64,000 nt of DNA from Lycium barbarum (GCF_019175385.1 NC_083345.1:126173657-126237656); one strand, 5' to 3'. Counted from the first letter of the stretch, positions 11,516-23,659 are shown. Notes: generated by a model not told the origin, from the letters alone. Numbers and translations: made by a program.

Positions 11516-13657
11516 ATGGCCGACCATCCTTACATCACAAGGTCAAAGACGTCATCGTTACCTGAACGTAGTTGGGTTGTTCAAGGAAATGAAATTACTA
11601 TGTCTAATCCGGCCGCATCTACTCCAACTGGTGTAGAAAACATAGTGATCTCTAGCGATCCGCCCGAGACTTCCGAACACGGAACTGCTATTCAACGGGA
11701 TGAACATATCGCCCGCCTGACTCAAGAAATTGAGAATCTACGTGGAGAACTAAATCGGGTTAGGGACTTGACCAATTTATCCATCACACTCCAAAATTCA
11801 CCTCCTGAACCTAGAAATACTGCACCAGACCCACCTCGTTTCCCATCACTCGAATCCCCAGTTCCTGAGCATTTTTCTCCCCAAAACAATGCACCTACCA
11901 ACAACAACTTACCTCCGATCACCCCCGCAAATCCACCAAATATATCATCCGTCTATACTCCCCCACAAAGTCAACCACCCACTTACACTAGCTATACTCC
12001 TCCACAAAATCAACCACCCACTTACACTACATATGCTACTCATAATCCACCACCCATCAACCCACCAAGTCAATCGCTAGTGCACACTCCCTATGTTCCT
12101 TTGCCCACCAACACTAATCCACTACCCACAACCACTCCTCTAAACCCACCAAATCAAACACCTACAAACACCACTTATAACACACCACCTCCGGTCCAAA
12201 ACACTCTCATCGCCCAAACTTATCCAACCCAGCATATACACGGGGCACACTTTGTCACCCCTAATGCACAATGCGTTCCTCCGGTATATGCCGCAGAAAC
12301 ACAAGCCTTTACCAATCCAATAACGGTCAGGTTCCAACCCGAGGTAGATCAATACGAGGAAATGGAAAAGGATGCAAAGGCAGGGGCAGATAACATATTG
12401 CTAAAAGAGATCCACAGTCTCAAAGAAGCAATGAGAAACCTTCAAGTTGCTAGGGGAACCAAGAGTGTAGAATACGAAGATCTCTGTGTTCAACCTGACG
12501 TCGATTTACCCGTAGGCTACAAACCGCCGAAATTTGATACATTCAATGGAACAGGCGACCCTCATACACACTTAAGGGCTTATTGTGACAAACTGGTTGG
12601 AGTGGGCAGAGACCAGAACATAAGAATGAAGCTCTTCATAAGAAGCTTATCCGGCGAAGCACTTACTTGGTATACACAACAGGACGTCCGTAAATGGCGG
12701 GGTTGGAGTGACATGGCACAAGATTTTATGGACAGGTTCAGCGTTAACACCGATATCACGCCGGATAGAGTCTACATGACTAAGTTGACCAAGAAAGTAG
12801 CTGAGACATTCCGCGAGTATGCGTTACGTTGGAGATCAGAAGCGGCCAGGGTTCAACCTCCGATGAATGATAGAGAAATGACTGCTACCTTCATTGAATG
12901 CCAGGCTGGCATATTTTAAGAGAAAATGATAGGTATGATGGGACAAAAATTCACAGAAGTTGTCCGAATGGGAGAAGCCTTAGAAGAAGGAATCAAATCG
13001 GGGAAAATTCAGGATCTTATTGCTTTACAAGCAATAAACAAAGCTATTCAATCTGGTTCTATCAACGGGGTTAAAAAGAAGAAAGAAGATGTCACTACAG
13101 TCATGAATATCCAAGGGCATGAGCCGAGCCAAGCCATTCCATACTTTAGCCACCCACAACAACCTTTCTACCCTTACCACTACCCTGAACCCTATCAAGC
13201 TCCACTATCTCCTTACCCTGTCTACAACACCCAAGCTAACTATTACCAACCCCGAGCACCTCCACATCAAAACCCACGTCCGTATAAACCCAACCAAGCT
13301 CCAGCTTACCAAAATCGACCACATACTATACCTAGAGCCCGTCCAAACCCTGACATCAAAAACACCCGTAATTACACTCAGATCGCTGAACCCTTGGCTC
13401 AATTGTTCGAAAGAATGAAAGCAGCAGGCATAATACAACCGATTGAGGGAAAAATTCCCGAGCCTATCCCGAAATGGTTTGATGGTTCCAAACGCTGTGC
13501 ATACCATTCTGGAGTTGCTGGGCACGCCAATGAATATTGCTATGGGTTTAAAAACAAAATCGAAGCCCTGATTAAGGAAGGAGTAATCCAGCTCGCTGAA
13601 GCTAAGCCCAATGTGGTCAACAATCCTTTGCCTACTCACGAAGATACCAAGATTTAA
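11516..13657 (+). pseudogene. Gypsy Gag, one in-frame stop
   Basis: A 714-codon reading frame interrupted once by TAA at 12917-12919. The first part (467 codons) has a short coiled-coil-like segment (about residues 63-88) and a long Pro/Thr/Asn-rich linker. The gag core follows, with VGYKPPKFDTFNG, GDPHTHLRAYCDKL and the LSGEALTWY motif, which marks a plant retrotransposon Gag. After the stop the same frame resumes with MIGMMGQKF, a second Pro/Tyr-rich linker and a C-terminal Cys/His cluster (CAYHSGVAGHANEYC) that takes the place of a zinc knuckle. Gag would form the cytoplasmic particle. Only one base need differ for the frame to be continuous, so decay of this gene is slight compared with its host copia. 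Confidence 0.85.
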
Positions 13658-14185
13658 ATGAATCAGTGTGTCGATTGGAGGGTGGAAAAGAGACATGACA
13701 TCAAATTTTTTCGTTCCCATAAACAATCCAAAGACAGACACACATGAAGATTACTGCTACAACCACTCACAACACCAAGGCACTGACAATATGGGGTGCT
13801 GAAGAATTTGACTTGTACTCCGTCTCTGATGCGCCGGTAGTCTTGGTAGACTGAACATGTAGTGAATTTTATTTTTTTGAATCATGCTCAAAACTTTTGT
13901 TGCTTTGCTTCATCTTTTGGATTGCAAATCTATGAATGCATTTCTAATTTTCTTTAATCATCTACTATTATTTTCTACTATAATTATCAAATCCGTCAAC
14001 TCTACGATTATGACATGAAATGAACGACTAGACAATATACATCCCGAGAACAGTAACAAAGAAACTAGGGGACAAGACAAGATTTCACTCAAAAGAATTG
14101 AAATAGCCGATAGGTGATAACATAAGCCTGAAAGCTAGCAAAGGACGACGTTAGTTTGCAACCTTTCCTTTAACAACCACCTTAC
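13658..14185 (+). other. Gypsy sequence after gag, no pol
   Basis: This stretch should begin pol in an autonomous element. I see no protease, RT, RNase H or integrase motif in any frame. A short continuation of the gag frame ends within about 90 bases. Confidence 0.6.
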
Positions 14186-14859
14186 GAACTACGTTCCGAC
14201 CTGATTCCCGTGGTGGGATACGTAGGCAGCCCACATAGGGTTCGGTTGCTTTATAACAAAAAAAAAATCAAAATATCTTATGCGTTATGAACTACGCTTG
14301 ACCTGATTCCTCGGTGGATACGTAGGCAGCCCACATAGGGACTCGGTCATACTAGGTTAGAATTTTTCCCATTTGCGTGCGAACTACGCTTGACCTGATT
14401 CCTCGGTGGATACGTAGGCAGCCCACATAGGGACTCGGTCATACTAGGTTAGAATTTTTGCCAATTATATGCGTACGAACTACGTTCTGACCTGATTCCC
14501 GAGGTGGGATACGTAGGCAGCCCACATAGGGTTCGGTTGCGCTATAACAGAAAATCCAAAAAACCCTTATACAAGGAGAACTACATATGGCTGGATTCCC
14601 TCGGGGGGATTCGTAGACCATCAACATGCAGGTCAATTATATCTAGATAGAAATCCTACAAACCTTTAGCCATTTACATAACAGAACTACGCTGACCTGA
14701 TTCCCATGACGGGATACGTAGGCAATCCAGATCGGGTTCGGCCCCTTATTAGAAAATTTTAAACCATTCTTATATACCTTACGAACTACGTTCTGACCTG
14801 ATTCCCTGGAAGGATACGTAGGCAACCTATATAAGGATACGTAGGCAACCTATATAGGG
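14186..14859 (+). repeat. Tandem repeat, about 95-bp units, gypsy 3' region
   Basis: About seven diverged units, each starting GAACTACG, followed by TGACCTGATTCC and then GGATACGTAGGCAGCCCA. The second and third units are almost identical and the last is a shortened double copy. TACG and ACGTA blocks within each unit can pair. Repeats of this style are typical of the 3' untranslated region of Tat/Ogre elements, just before the 3' LTR, which is absent here. Confidence 0.8.
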
Positions 14860-15299
14860 CAGACTGCTGGGCAGTGGGGGGCGGGCTGCTGAGCAGTCAC
14901 GGGTGGAGCAGGAGGGGGGAGGAGTTGCTGGGCAGTGGGGGGGTCGGGTTGTACCGAGGGAACGATGGGTGGAGTAGGCTGCGACAGAAAATGCAGGGTG
15001 TATGGAGAAATCCCATGGTCCAAAAAATCATAAGAAGTTTGGGTTAGGGAGTGCAACTTTGAGAAGGGAAATTGAGTTTCCTCAAAGATGACATGCCTTG
15101 ATATGATGATTTTGTTGGTGGATAAATCGTAACATTTATATCCTCTATGATTCAACGGATAGCCCAAAAATACACACGGGGTGGATCGTGCTTGCAACTT
15201 ATGAATAGTTGTAGATGGGAAAAGTGGATAGCATAGACACCCAAAAACCCAGAGATGAGAATAGGAGGGGGTTCCTTGATAGAGAACTTGCGTTGGTGA
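14860..15299 (-). pseudogene. Copia pol fragment between integrase and RT
   Basis: The middle piece of the split copia pol. It encodes the conserved TPSYSHLWVFGCLCYP block and VFLGYPLNHRGYKC, the end of the integrase region, then a Pro/Gln-rich linker. Its right end (15292-15299, GTTGGTGA) is the target duplication of the hAT MITE; its left end is the CAGAC duplication of the gypsy insertion. Confidence 0.85.
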
Positions 15300-16153
15300 T
15301 AGGGGTGGGCACGGTATGGTATATACCGAATACCATACTGATACCGAAGTTTTTAATACCGCGGTTTTAGTATTATGGTATTTGGTATGAATTTAAATTT
15401 TCTTTGGTATTCGGTATGGTATTTGGTATTTATAAAATGGATACCGAAATACCGTATACCATACCGAAGTTTATACTACATATATACAATCCATATATAT
15501 TATATTTACTACTGCTAAATATATAGACTAGTTTTCGTATAAAAAATTACATCACATCTCATTTAATGCCAATTTGTATCTAATAGAAAATTGTACCATC
15601 AAAGCTAACTTTTTATCCAATATTTTCATGCTTTTAGTCTTTCACATATGCTGAGGCCTAGAAGCAGCCTTTAATTTGTCTCTGCTATTTTTCTAATACA
15701 TTAAGACTTGAAATGGTGGAAATGGCCTATTCTCTCTACTGCTGAATGAAATTTTTGGTGTAAAATTGTTTAGGACCGAAGATTATGCTTAATTTTGGCT
15801 AATGTTGTTTAGACTTTGAAACTTTGACTACTCTATCGTGATTCAAATGTCCGTTGTGCAATTGATTAACGAAGAAAATTGCTTGTACTTTCTTTTAAAT
15901 ACGTCTATTTGTGTATGGTGTTAGTTTAATATAATTGAGAAATCTCGAAGTCATAATCCTTTATTACATGAGTATATACGTAAGTCGAAGTCAAATAAAC
16001 TATGGTTACCGAATTACCGTAGTGTGAAATACCAAAACTGAACTTAAAAATACCGAACCGTACCGAATTAATTTGGTATGGTAATGGTATCGTATTTTTA
16101 AAAACTGAATACCGAAGTTACCGAACCGAAGTTTCGTACCATACCGTACCATG

Positions 16154-19100
16154 TGTTATATCCCATTTTAACCGGGTTAAATCTAGAGTACAACATATTG
16201 GTGATTCCTATTTATTTTGTTTAAGGAGTCGCCACCTAATTAATTTAACGATGAATTAGGACACCTAAATGTTAACTAAGGTAAAGTTAAAACTAAACCT
16301 CAATTAATAGTCTGCTTAACCAATTGTGATTCTAGGTAAGGGCTCTATATTATCCTAAAGGGAAGGGGTTAGGCATCCTTTAGAATCCGCTAACTACGGT
16401 TGTCCGGCCAAACTTAGGTTAATTAATCAAAGTGAGAATTTGTATAAAAGAGGACTTTAAATGCCATTTTAAATAAAACTTATAAATATTGCTAAGACTT
16501 TAAATAAGATGTTATTTAAAAATAAAACTTGTAAAGGATATTTTGCATAAAAGAGGATTTTAAATACTCTTTAAAATAAAATTCACAAAATGTTGCTAAG
16601 GTTTTGAAAGAAAAATATAATAATGCTATATAAAAATAGGTTTATAAATACATATTAATTGATTCTTTTATGATTTAGGAGTATGCACAAAAATAGCTAA
16701 TATGAGTTTCTTTATCATTTTATCATTTCTCATTAACTATGCATAGCTGAAAATATACGTGATTGACTCCAAACTTGAAGGGTCATTTACAAAATATGCT
16801 TGAATTTATATTTGCGTATTAGTGGCGTTTTGGAAATGTCTATGATAGTAAGAATAAAATATGATTCCCTTTACTTAAAATATATAGTCATGTTATTTTG
16901 CAAATCAATTGTTCCAAATAAAATAAATATTAGACATTATAAATAGTTTTAACATGGAAAACAAAAGAGAATAAAACTTATGGAATTAATTGCTAATTTC
17001 CTTGGATTAACTACCCATTACTAAAACTAAGTCTCATATTAATCTAGTAAGGTTCATTTGGCTAAGGAAACAAACAAGTAAAGTGTTAGTTGCACAAATA
17101 CAAATCAAATACATGAAATGAAATAAAGGGGGCAAATGATATTAAAATGGGCTCAGCCCACTTTAGGACTGCTGCGAAACTGTCACGCTATTGGGCCTTA
17201 GCCCAGAACTTCCGTTTCTTTTGTTTGTTGCGGACTGACTGGACGCGGGAAAGATTTCGTTGGGCTTTTAGCCCAACACCGGATGTGGAGGAAGAACGAG
17301 TCCCTCGGGCTCGTATGCGATGTTCATGCATAAAAACGGAAGAAAAGGATTAGTATATAATTCAAAGAATCTTAATAAAGGAAGGGTCAGACCAGATGTT
17401 CTATTCTTTGAAAATGTAATAACTTGCTTCAAAACCCGCAAATAGGTAAAAATGACGAGTCGACTCTTAATTATCGAAATAAAATAGTTCAACCTAATTC
17501 TAGTGAAGGGGAAATAGAACCAGCAATTCTCACCTAAATCATGTTTCAAATACGAAAAGGACCAAGTATCCAATTCAAAAAACAAACAGAACTAAGACTT
17601 TTATGCTAAACTTGGATAGAATTGAAAAGCAAAGCTGTGAAATAAATTAAGCCGGTTCATGCTTGTATTTCGAAATCTCTTAAACCAAATGACAAGAAAA
17701 GAACAACAAACAAGGATCATATTATGAAAGAATATATTCAGTTTGAAAGAACGTAGTGAATTTAATCCCTAAGCAACTGCTAGATAGCAGCAAAATGAAG
17801 TAACTAAGAACACTGTTAAGCAGCCATAAGCAGTGGCCGCTATGGCAGGTATAACAAAAAAGTGGCAGTCCAAGAATACTGTAGTAAATTGACTCATAAC
17901 TACAACAATCCTAGTATCCCTTTTTTCTCAAGGACAAAGTAGCCATCGATTGTTTATCCACACAACAGCAGCCACCGGTCCTTTAGAATATACCAGATTC
18001 AATCTCAAAATACAGTAGGCATGAGGAGATGGAACAGCAAAGCAGTCAAGCAAGCACAATGCACCAAGGAAAACATTATGCACAACAACAACACGAACAG
18101 AGGTTTATAGAATGCGAGTGCCTTCATGAATCATATATTCTATGTATATCAGTATATATTCACTTCAAGAGAGAAACCCAGAATTAGGATACTAAGACAA
18201 GTAACCCAAGACAGTAATTAAGTGTATATCTGAACCATATGATTTTAAGAAGGGCCTCAAACATCTTCAATATGTCACACAGACCTTACTGCCTATGCTC
18301 TAATGTACTTATCACGCATACAGTTTACTTGGTAAGTAAATTTTAATAGGTTCAATCAAATGGATCTTCCAAGTTTCAATTAATCAGTGATGATGCTTCC
18401 TATTCATTACATGGTTGCAGTCACTAGCAGCAAACAAGTTGAGGCAAAGGGGGTGTCATTGTGACAAGCGCTTGACGTTAAGATCATAAGTATTTAGTGC
18501 AATCAGTTAAGTGCATACAAACAGGGGAACTAACTAAATGCCCTATTTAATAAGATTCAGATAGCTTTCTGAGAGGATGACATATTCCCAGTTTCATACA
18601 ATGTGTTTGAGACAGACACTTTCAGAGAAAACAGACACATGCAAGTATAGGAAGAGAGATAAAAATGGGTTTGAGCTATCCTACAGGTGAATCACCTGAT
18701 CAAACCATTAACTAAGCGAAGCATAAACAGATGTGATAAACTAAACATAAGCAAGACTGAACAGAAATCCATATTGAGGACTAAGTAGATCATATATAGT
18801 TTGATCAGCATATTAGCCTAAAACCTCAACTAAATAAGACTAGACTGATACACCTATAAACACACAGTATATTATACACACACAAACATATAGAATGCTG
18901 GAACTTAAAACCATAGGAAAGGAGTTTACAAAGGTCTTGGTCAGTTCAATAACTCAAGTTACATGTCTTTTAGTCTCTATGAACGTAGTTTTAGATCCAA
19001 GAAACCTTATACAAATTGGTACACAACTTATCATCAGGGTTTAACATACAACAAAATTTAAACTTCCTAAAGCCAAACATCATTTGAAATAACAGCTCTA

Positions 19101-20698
19101 TATTGACTAGCAACCAGACATATGCATGCTTAAAGATTACTTTATGCTTCCAAATACCAAACAGCTACTGAAAAGTTACAAAGGGATCAGGTAAACCATC
19201 AAACATACTACATAAGCATTTTCAACGATTCTAACTAAACAAGATATTCAAGCTAGCACAATATGATCAAATTAATCACTTACACAAGTAAACCAATATG
19301 CTAACAGGATCGTAATAGGAATATAGCAAATGCCTGAGAAAGCGATAGGCAGAAATAGAACCAATCATGTACTTATATAAAATTTAAGACTAATAACATC
19401 TAAATCATGCCATGCAGTAACTAAACTCAACAACACATAAAACATGCTAACTTAATACATAATCGACCACAAATAACCAAAGAGACAGAACAAAAATGCA
19501 AAAGTGAGAAGAAAGGGGAATTACAGACCCTTTTGGGGTGCAGCGAACTAGGGTGCGGGTTTCGAGTCTCCGATATACCTCGAAAATTACCGAATCCGAG
19601 GTTGCGAGACTCGGGTTCAACAGCCACCAATAGAACAGAAGGAAAATTGTTTGAATCTTTTTTATTCGATATTTTTGAACTATCACGAAGAACTGCGAAT
19701 TTGATATTTGAAAAAAAAATTGGGGTTTTCAGCTTTAATCCTAGGGGAGGGTTTCTACGGCTAAACCACTTGTTCTTGATTTCTATGGGATTTTAAGACT
19801 AAAGGACTCAATTTTCAGGGGATTTCGTGCGACTCAGAGAGCTTTCTTTCCAGGGGATTTCTCCGTTCAAAATCCCTTATTTCTTGGGGTCATTTCATGA
19901 ACCGAAAAAAATCTGTTCTTGGGGAATTTCATGAACTGAAAAAAAATCATCCGGGTTCTTGGGGGAGTTTTTTCAATCCAAAAATCCACCCCTTTCAACG
20001 ACTGGTAAACGATTATTTATAGGGGATTGTTAGGTTTTTCGTGTGAAGAAGAGAGAGAGGAGCGTGGGGACAGAGGGGCGTGGAGATGACAGTGAGCGTG
20101 GGGGAACAGGAAGTAGTGGGGGTGGCAGTGCCGTGGGGGACAGGAAGAGGTGGAGGCGAGATGACGATGAGGATGAAAGAGAGGGAGAAGAGATGAAGGG
20201 AGAGAGAGAGAACAGGGGGGGATGCGGCGAAGGAGAAGAAAGGGAAACTCTTTTAGGGTTTCCCTTATTTGAAATGGATAGGCCGGGTCATGTTTAAACG
20301 GGTATGGGCTGGATTGGCTAAAATATGGGCTGGGCAAAAATTAAAAGAATGGGCTGGTCCGAAAATGTTGGTTAATTATTTGGGCTGGGGTGAATTAAAT
20401 TGGGCTGGTAAATTAGAATGATGCCAGGTGAACTAAAATGTGGACTGGTTTTGTGCATTGGTCCGAAAATAGTATGAGTTGATTGGGCTACTACATTTAA
20501 ATAAAAGATCCATTTAAATAACTTGTGTTAAAATATTACTTAATATAAAATATGCAATTATTAGTGTTCAGATAAAAAATGGTGTCAATAATATTCCGAA
20601 AATCCACAGTAAATAAACACTATTATTTAATTATGCAAAGATAAATGCGATGCGTGTGCGTAAGCTGGCAAAAATGCCGAAATGATAAAATTGTGAAT

Positions 20699-20749
<51 letters not shown>

Positions 20750-20906
20750 TAATAATAATAATAATTAGTATTGTAACAGAATAGTGAAACGCCGGCATTA
20801 ATAATTATAGTAAAATATAATATATATTTTTTCTAATTTTCCAAAAAATGTTAGAAGCATAACTAGGTATTTCGGGGGAGAGGCGGGACAAAATTGGGTG
20901 TCAACA
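16154..20906 (-). mobile_element. Solo LTR of the gypsy family, reversed
   Basis: A 4753-bp LTR in opposite orientation to 5602-10408: on the plus strand it starts TGTTATATCCC and ends GGGTGTCAACA. Perfect 5-bp target duplications CCATG flank it (16149-16153 and 20907-20911). It sits inside the right arm of the hAT MITE. A clean solo LTR with intact duplication implies insertion of a whole element followed by LTR-LTR recombination. Confidence 0.9.
20698..20765. repeat. TAA microsatellite
   Basis: About 22 TAA/ATA units with one interruption, inside the solo LTR. Confidence 0.9.
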
Positions 20907-20921
20907 CCATGCCCACCCCTA

Positions 20922-22150
20922 GTTGGTGATTTATACCCAAGGACTTTGGTGGGAAGGACATTAAGGAGGTATGTGGCCATTTGGAGAGCATGATGCCAAA
21001 AGGAGGGGGGCATGGAGGAGTGGACAAGAAGAGTGCGCACTATGTTGTTAATGGATTTAATTTTTCTTTCCGCTTTGCCATTTTGAGGAGAGGTATGGGG
21101 GCAAGAAAATCAGAAATTTAAACCATTGGAGGCGCAAAAAGATTGAAAATGCCCATTGGCGAACTCCCGCCCATTGTCACATTGAATGTTTTTAATGTCT
21201 CTTTCGAATTGAGTCCGTATTAATGCCTTAAAAGATAGAAAAGTGGAATAGCCTTGGGACTTGTTAGAAATTGGAAAAGTCCAAAGAAAATTACTATAAT
21301 CATCAAGAAAGAAAACATAATAGCGGTGCCCATTAGAACTTAAAACAGGAGATGTCTATAAATCACTATGAATGATATCAAATGGCATAGTAGTATATGA
21401 CAATGAATCATAAAATGGCAATTTAACATGTTTCCCCAAAGGACAAGAGGTACAAAAAGAAGTTCGGGCCCTATTACATTCAATTAAGGCATTACTACGA
21501 AGAGAACTAAGGATAGCATTTCCCGGATGGCCGAGTCGGGAATGCCACAAACTAGGTGATGCGACAATGAAGGTGGATGGTGGAGTGGTCCGTTTTGTGG
21601 CAGTAATAGGATACAATTCCCCGGTGCTCTCATATCTCATTAGGCGGCTCCCCGTCGGTAAATCCTTCATAGAAAACCCAAGAGGATCAAACTCAACAGA
21701 AACATTATTGTCCTTAGTGAATTTACGTACGGAAATAAGGTTTTTAATGAGTTTTGGAGCATGCAAGACATGTTGGAGGCATAATTGGGGATTAGGTGGG
21801 GGTAGAGATGTATGACCATAGCCACGAATTGGAATAGTGCTACCATTACCAACAATGATTCCAGAATTATTGCTCAAAATAAAATAAGACGTGAGAGTAC
21901 CTGAGTTGGCAGTCATGTGGGAAGTCGCTCCGGTGTCCATGTACCAATTATCATCCGGTTGATGCATGGACAGAGTGTGCATGGCTGTCTCCACGTCTTT
22001 TGGAGTGTACCCAGAATACGTCGGACCATGCATGGAATAGGCCTGCTGAGGCCGTGGACCCGCACCCAGAATGCCGCTGTCGGGCCGCGGTGTTGTGGGA
22101 CGCTGCTGCCACGGTCTGGTCGAATACGGGCAGGGGGCAGTGGCCACTGC
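20922..22150 (-). pseudogene. Copia protease, pre-integrase and integrase, two stops
   Basis: Reading leftward: the aspartic protease active site DTGATSH (about 21920-21937), the pre-integrase zinc region with WHSRLGHP and CTSC, then the integrase core with D in LDDYSNF, D in CDNGREF and E in GKAERK, which are the three catalytic acids. Two in-frame stops interrupt the integrase: TAG at 21356-21358, where HSDLW is expected, and TGA at 21110-21112. Both could arise by single C-to-T or G-to-A changes. The piece ends at the hAT MITE target duplication and continues at 15299. A change of frame from gag occurs near 22100. Integrase would insert the cDNA into nuclear DNA; this copy is dead. Confidence 0.9.
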
Positions 22151-23043
22151 TGGGGCGGCCAGGTTGGCCAATAGTAGTCCCCTGCCGGTGGCTGTCCCGT
22201 CGGCCACTGACCGTAGCTGGTCCGTCCGCCGCCGCCGCCGCCGGATTTCCCGCGGTTGGTGTTGTTGTTGTTCCCCTTTCCCTTGTTCCTGTTGGAATTC
22301 CTGCCACGATTATTATCACGACGGTTAGTTGAATTAGTGTTGCCGCCAGGTGGCGGGTAGGGAGTATCATTATCAACAAGCAGAGCCGCGGGACTAGAAT
22401 CGCGGGCACGTTCCTTGGCTGCGGCGTCTTCGAGCTTGAGTCTGGAGCACACTTCAGAGAAAGAGGGCAGCACATCCTTCTGCTGGATGGTGGTGACAAA
22501 GTGTGCATATGTCTCCGGTAAGCCTGCAAGGAGGCGCAAGACCAGACGTTGGTCGGACACCGGTGACCCCATGTTGGCAAGCTGATCCGCGAGAGACTTG
22601 AGCCTATTATAATAGGCCATAACTGAGCCGAAGTCGGCCATTTTTGTGGTGGTGAACTTGATTTCAAGGTACGCTGCCCTTGAGTGCTTGTTATCTTGGA
22701 AAAGATGAGCAACTCGATTCCAAGCCTTCTCCGCAACATCATCCGCCACGAGAATAGAGGTAAGAATATCATGGGATACGGTGGCGTATATCCATTGAAG
22801 GACCACCGCATCTAGCCGTTTCCAGAGCGGAAGATTAGCCGCCTTCGTTGCGTTGTACGTGGTGAGTTCAGTGGTGTCAGTTGGTGGTATGATGTGCTCA
22901 AGTACGGAGTGGACACGGGCTAGAACTTTGAATAGTGTCGCCCATTCGTGATAATGGCCGGTTTCCATGTCTAGAGTGATTGGGATTAAAGATTTCACAT
23001 TCGTGACGGTTAAAGCAGAATGAAAATTTTTGTTGTCAGCCAT
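22151..23043 (-). pseudogene. Copia Gag
   Basis: Starts at ATG 23043 (MADNKNFHSALTV) with a copia gag (UBN2-like) domain: the HYHEWATLFKVL region near residue 30, LPLWKRLDAVVLQW, and the LADQLANMGSPVSD and LRLLAGLPETY blocks that are typical of plant copia Gag. The C-terminus is Asn/Arg/Gly-rich (RGRNSNRNKGKG) with no CCHC zinc knuckle visible. The frame drifts away from protease near 22100, an indel. A 17-nt C-run (plus-strand G-run 23073-23089) lies just upstream of the start codon. Confidence 0.85.
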
Positions 23044-23160
23044 TGAAGAGAGAAGAGGGAGGAGAAAGGAGAGGGGGGGGGGGGGGGGGCTACGGCTAGG
23101 GTTAGGAGAGAGGGAGATGGATGGCTAGGGTTTCGGATGCTAGGGTTTTTAGGAGAAACC

Positions 23161-23173
23161 TAGTCTGATACCA
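23161..23173 (-). promoter_or_regulatory. Copia primer-binding site
   Basis: On the minus strand TGGTATCAGACTA directly follows the 5' LTR. This is the standard initiator-tRNA-Met primer site of copia elements. Confidence 0.85.
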
Positions 23174-23338
23174 TGTAGGAAATCAATCTGTGATCTGTAT
23201 TGATGTATAAAAGTCATTATATACAAAGTAGGTATCTCACTAGCAGCATAATACTAGGCTAAATTATAGGACCTAATTACTATATATAAGGAAGAGAATA
23301 TTTACAATATTTACGTAGACTTATTACATAGTCTATCA
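23174..23338 (-). repeat. Copia 5' LTR
   Basis: 165 bp, nearly identical to 3722-3886. It supplies the promoter side of the element. Confidence 0.9.
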
Positions 23339-23659
23339 ACGCCCTTTGGAATTTGAGAAGATACTAGCTAGCTACCAAACAAGACATTGTGAATAGAATT
23401 AGCAACGTAACTTAACCAAAAAAAAAAGGGGGGGGGGGGGGGGAGGGGGGCTTGTATTTTCGTGCAACTGGGATAGAACTAATTAATAAATACTGTTAAT
23501 AATCTAATTTGCGCTTGCAAATTGCAACACAAATAGAATAATACTAGACAGCGTATTCACAAACGGAATCAGTGACATCACCAGTGGCAGAGCCACATTT
23601 ATTTGAAAAGCTACAGGGCATAAATAGAGTAAACAGAAGTGGTCTCATATTGTAGGGTA

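Larger units (their letters stand above)
5602..14859 (+). mobile_element. Gag-only Tat-lineage Ty3/gypsy element, 3' LTR missing
   Basis: Inserted in copia pol. It starts with a 4.8-kb LTR (5602-10408) followed by a tRNA-Arg-type primer-binding site, a gag gene and a 3' tandem-repeat region, then stops at 14859 with no 3' LTR. The 5-mer CAGAC occurs on both sides (5597-5601 and 14860-14864), as expected for a target duplication, and the copia sequence resumes directly after it. No protease, RT, RNase H or integrase is present between gag and the repeats, so it resembles gag-only terminal-repeat elements (TR-GAG). The PBS type, gag style and GAACTACG repeats point to the Tat/Ogre group. Mobilisation would have needed pol supplied in trans. 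Confidence 0.85.
15300..20921. mobile_element. hAT-type MITE, itself split by a solo LTR
   Basis: Ends are TAGGGGTGGGCA (left) and its reverse complement TGCCCACCCCTA (right). The flanking 8-bp duplications are perfect: GTTGGTGA at 15292-15299 and 20922-20929, diagnostic for hAT. Without the 4.75-kb LTR and its duplication the element is about 865 bp. The ends are full of ATACCGAA/GGTATT-type subterminal motifs, which in hAT elements bind transposase. No transposase is encoded. Confidence 0.88.
3722..23338 (-). mobile_element. Ty1/copia retrotransposon, split by two nested insertions
   Basis: The two ends of this span are near-identical 165-bp LTRs (3722-3886 and 23174-23338), each running TG to CA. 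The element reads leftward: gag, protease, integrase, reverse transcriptase, RNase H. Its primer-binding site TGGTATCAGA (initiator-tRNA-Met type) abuts the right LTR and a G-rich polypurine tract abuts the left LTR. Flanking 5-mers are ATGCC (3717-3721) and ACGCC (23339-23343), a target duplication with one change. A gypsy element (5602-14859) and a hAT MITE (15300-20921) interrupt pol. The very short LTRs and a gag without a zinc knuckle suggest the Ale/Retrofit lineage (inference). Frameshifts and two stops make it non-functional. Confidence 0.92.

Noticed and set aside
11722..11922. Minus-strand open frame opposite gag
   Set aside because: It lies fully inside the gag coding region on the other strand and has the composition of a shadow frame.
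19533..20337. Overlapping open frames in the solo LTR, including Arg/Glu- and Ser/Pro-rich ones
   Set aside because: They arise from low-complexity purine/pyrimidine-rich LTR sequence on both strands and are not shared as frames with the other LTR copies.
5602..20906. One huge element with inverted LTRs (5602-10408 and 16154-20906)
   Set aside because: Each has its own target duplication (CAGAC and CCATG) and they sit in different host sequences, so they are separate insertions.
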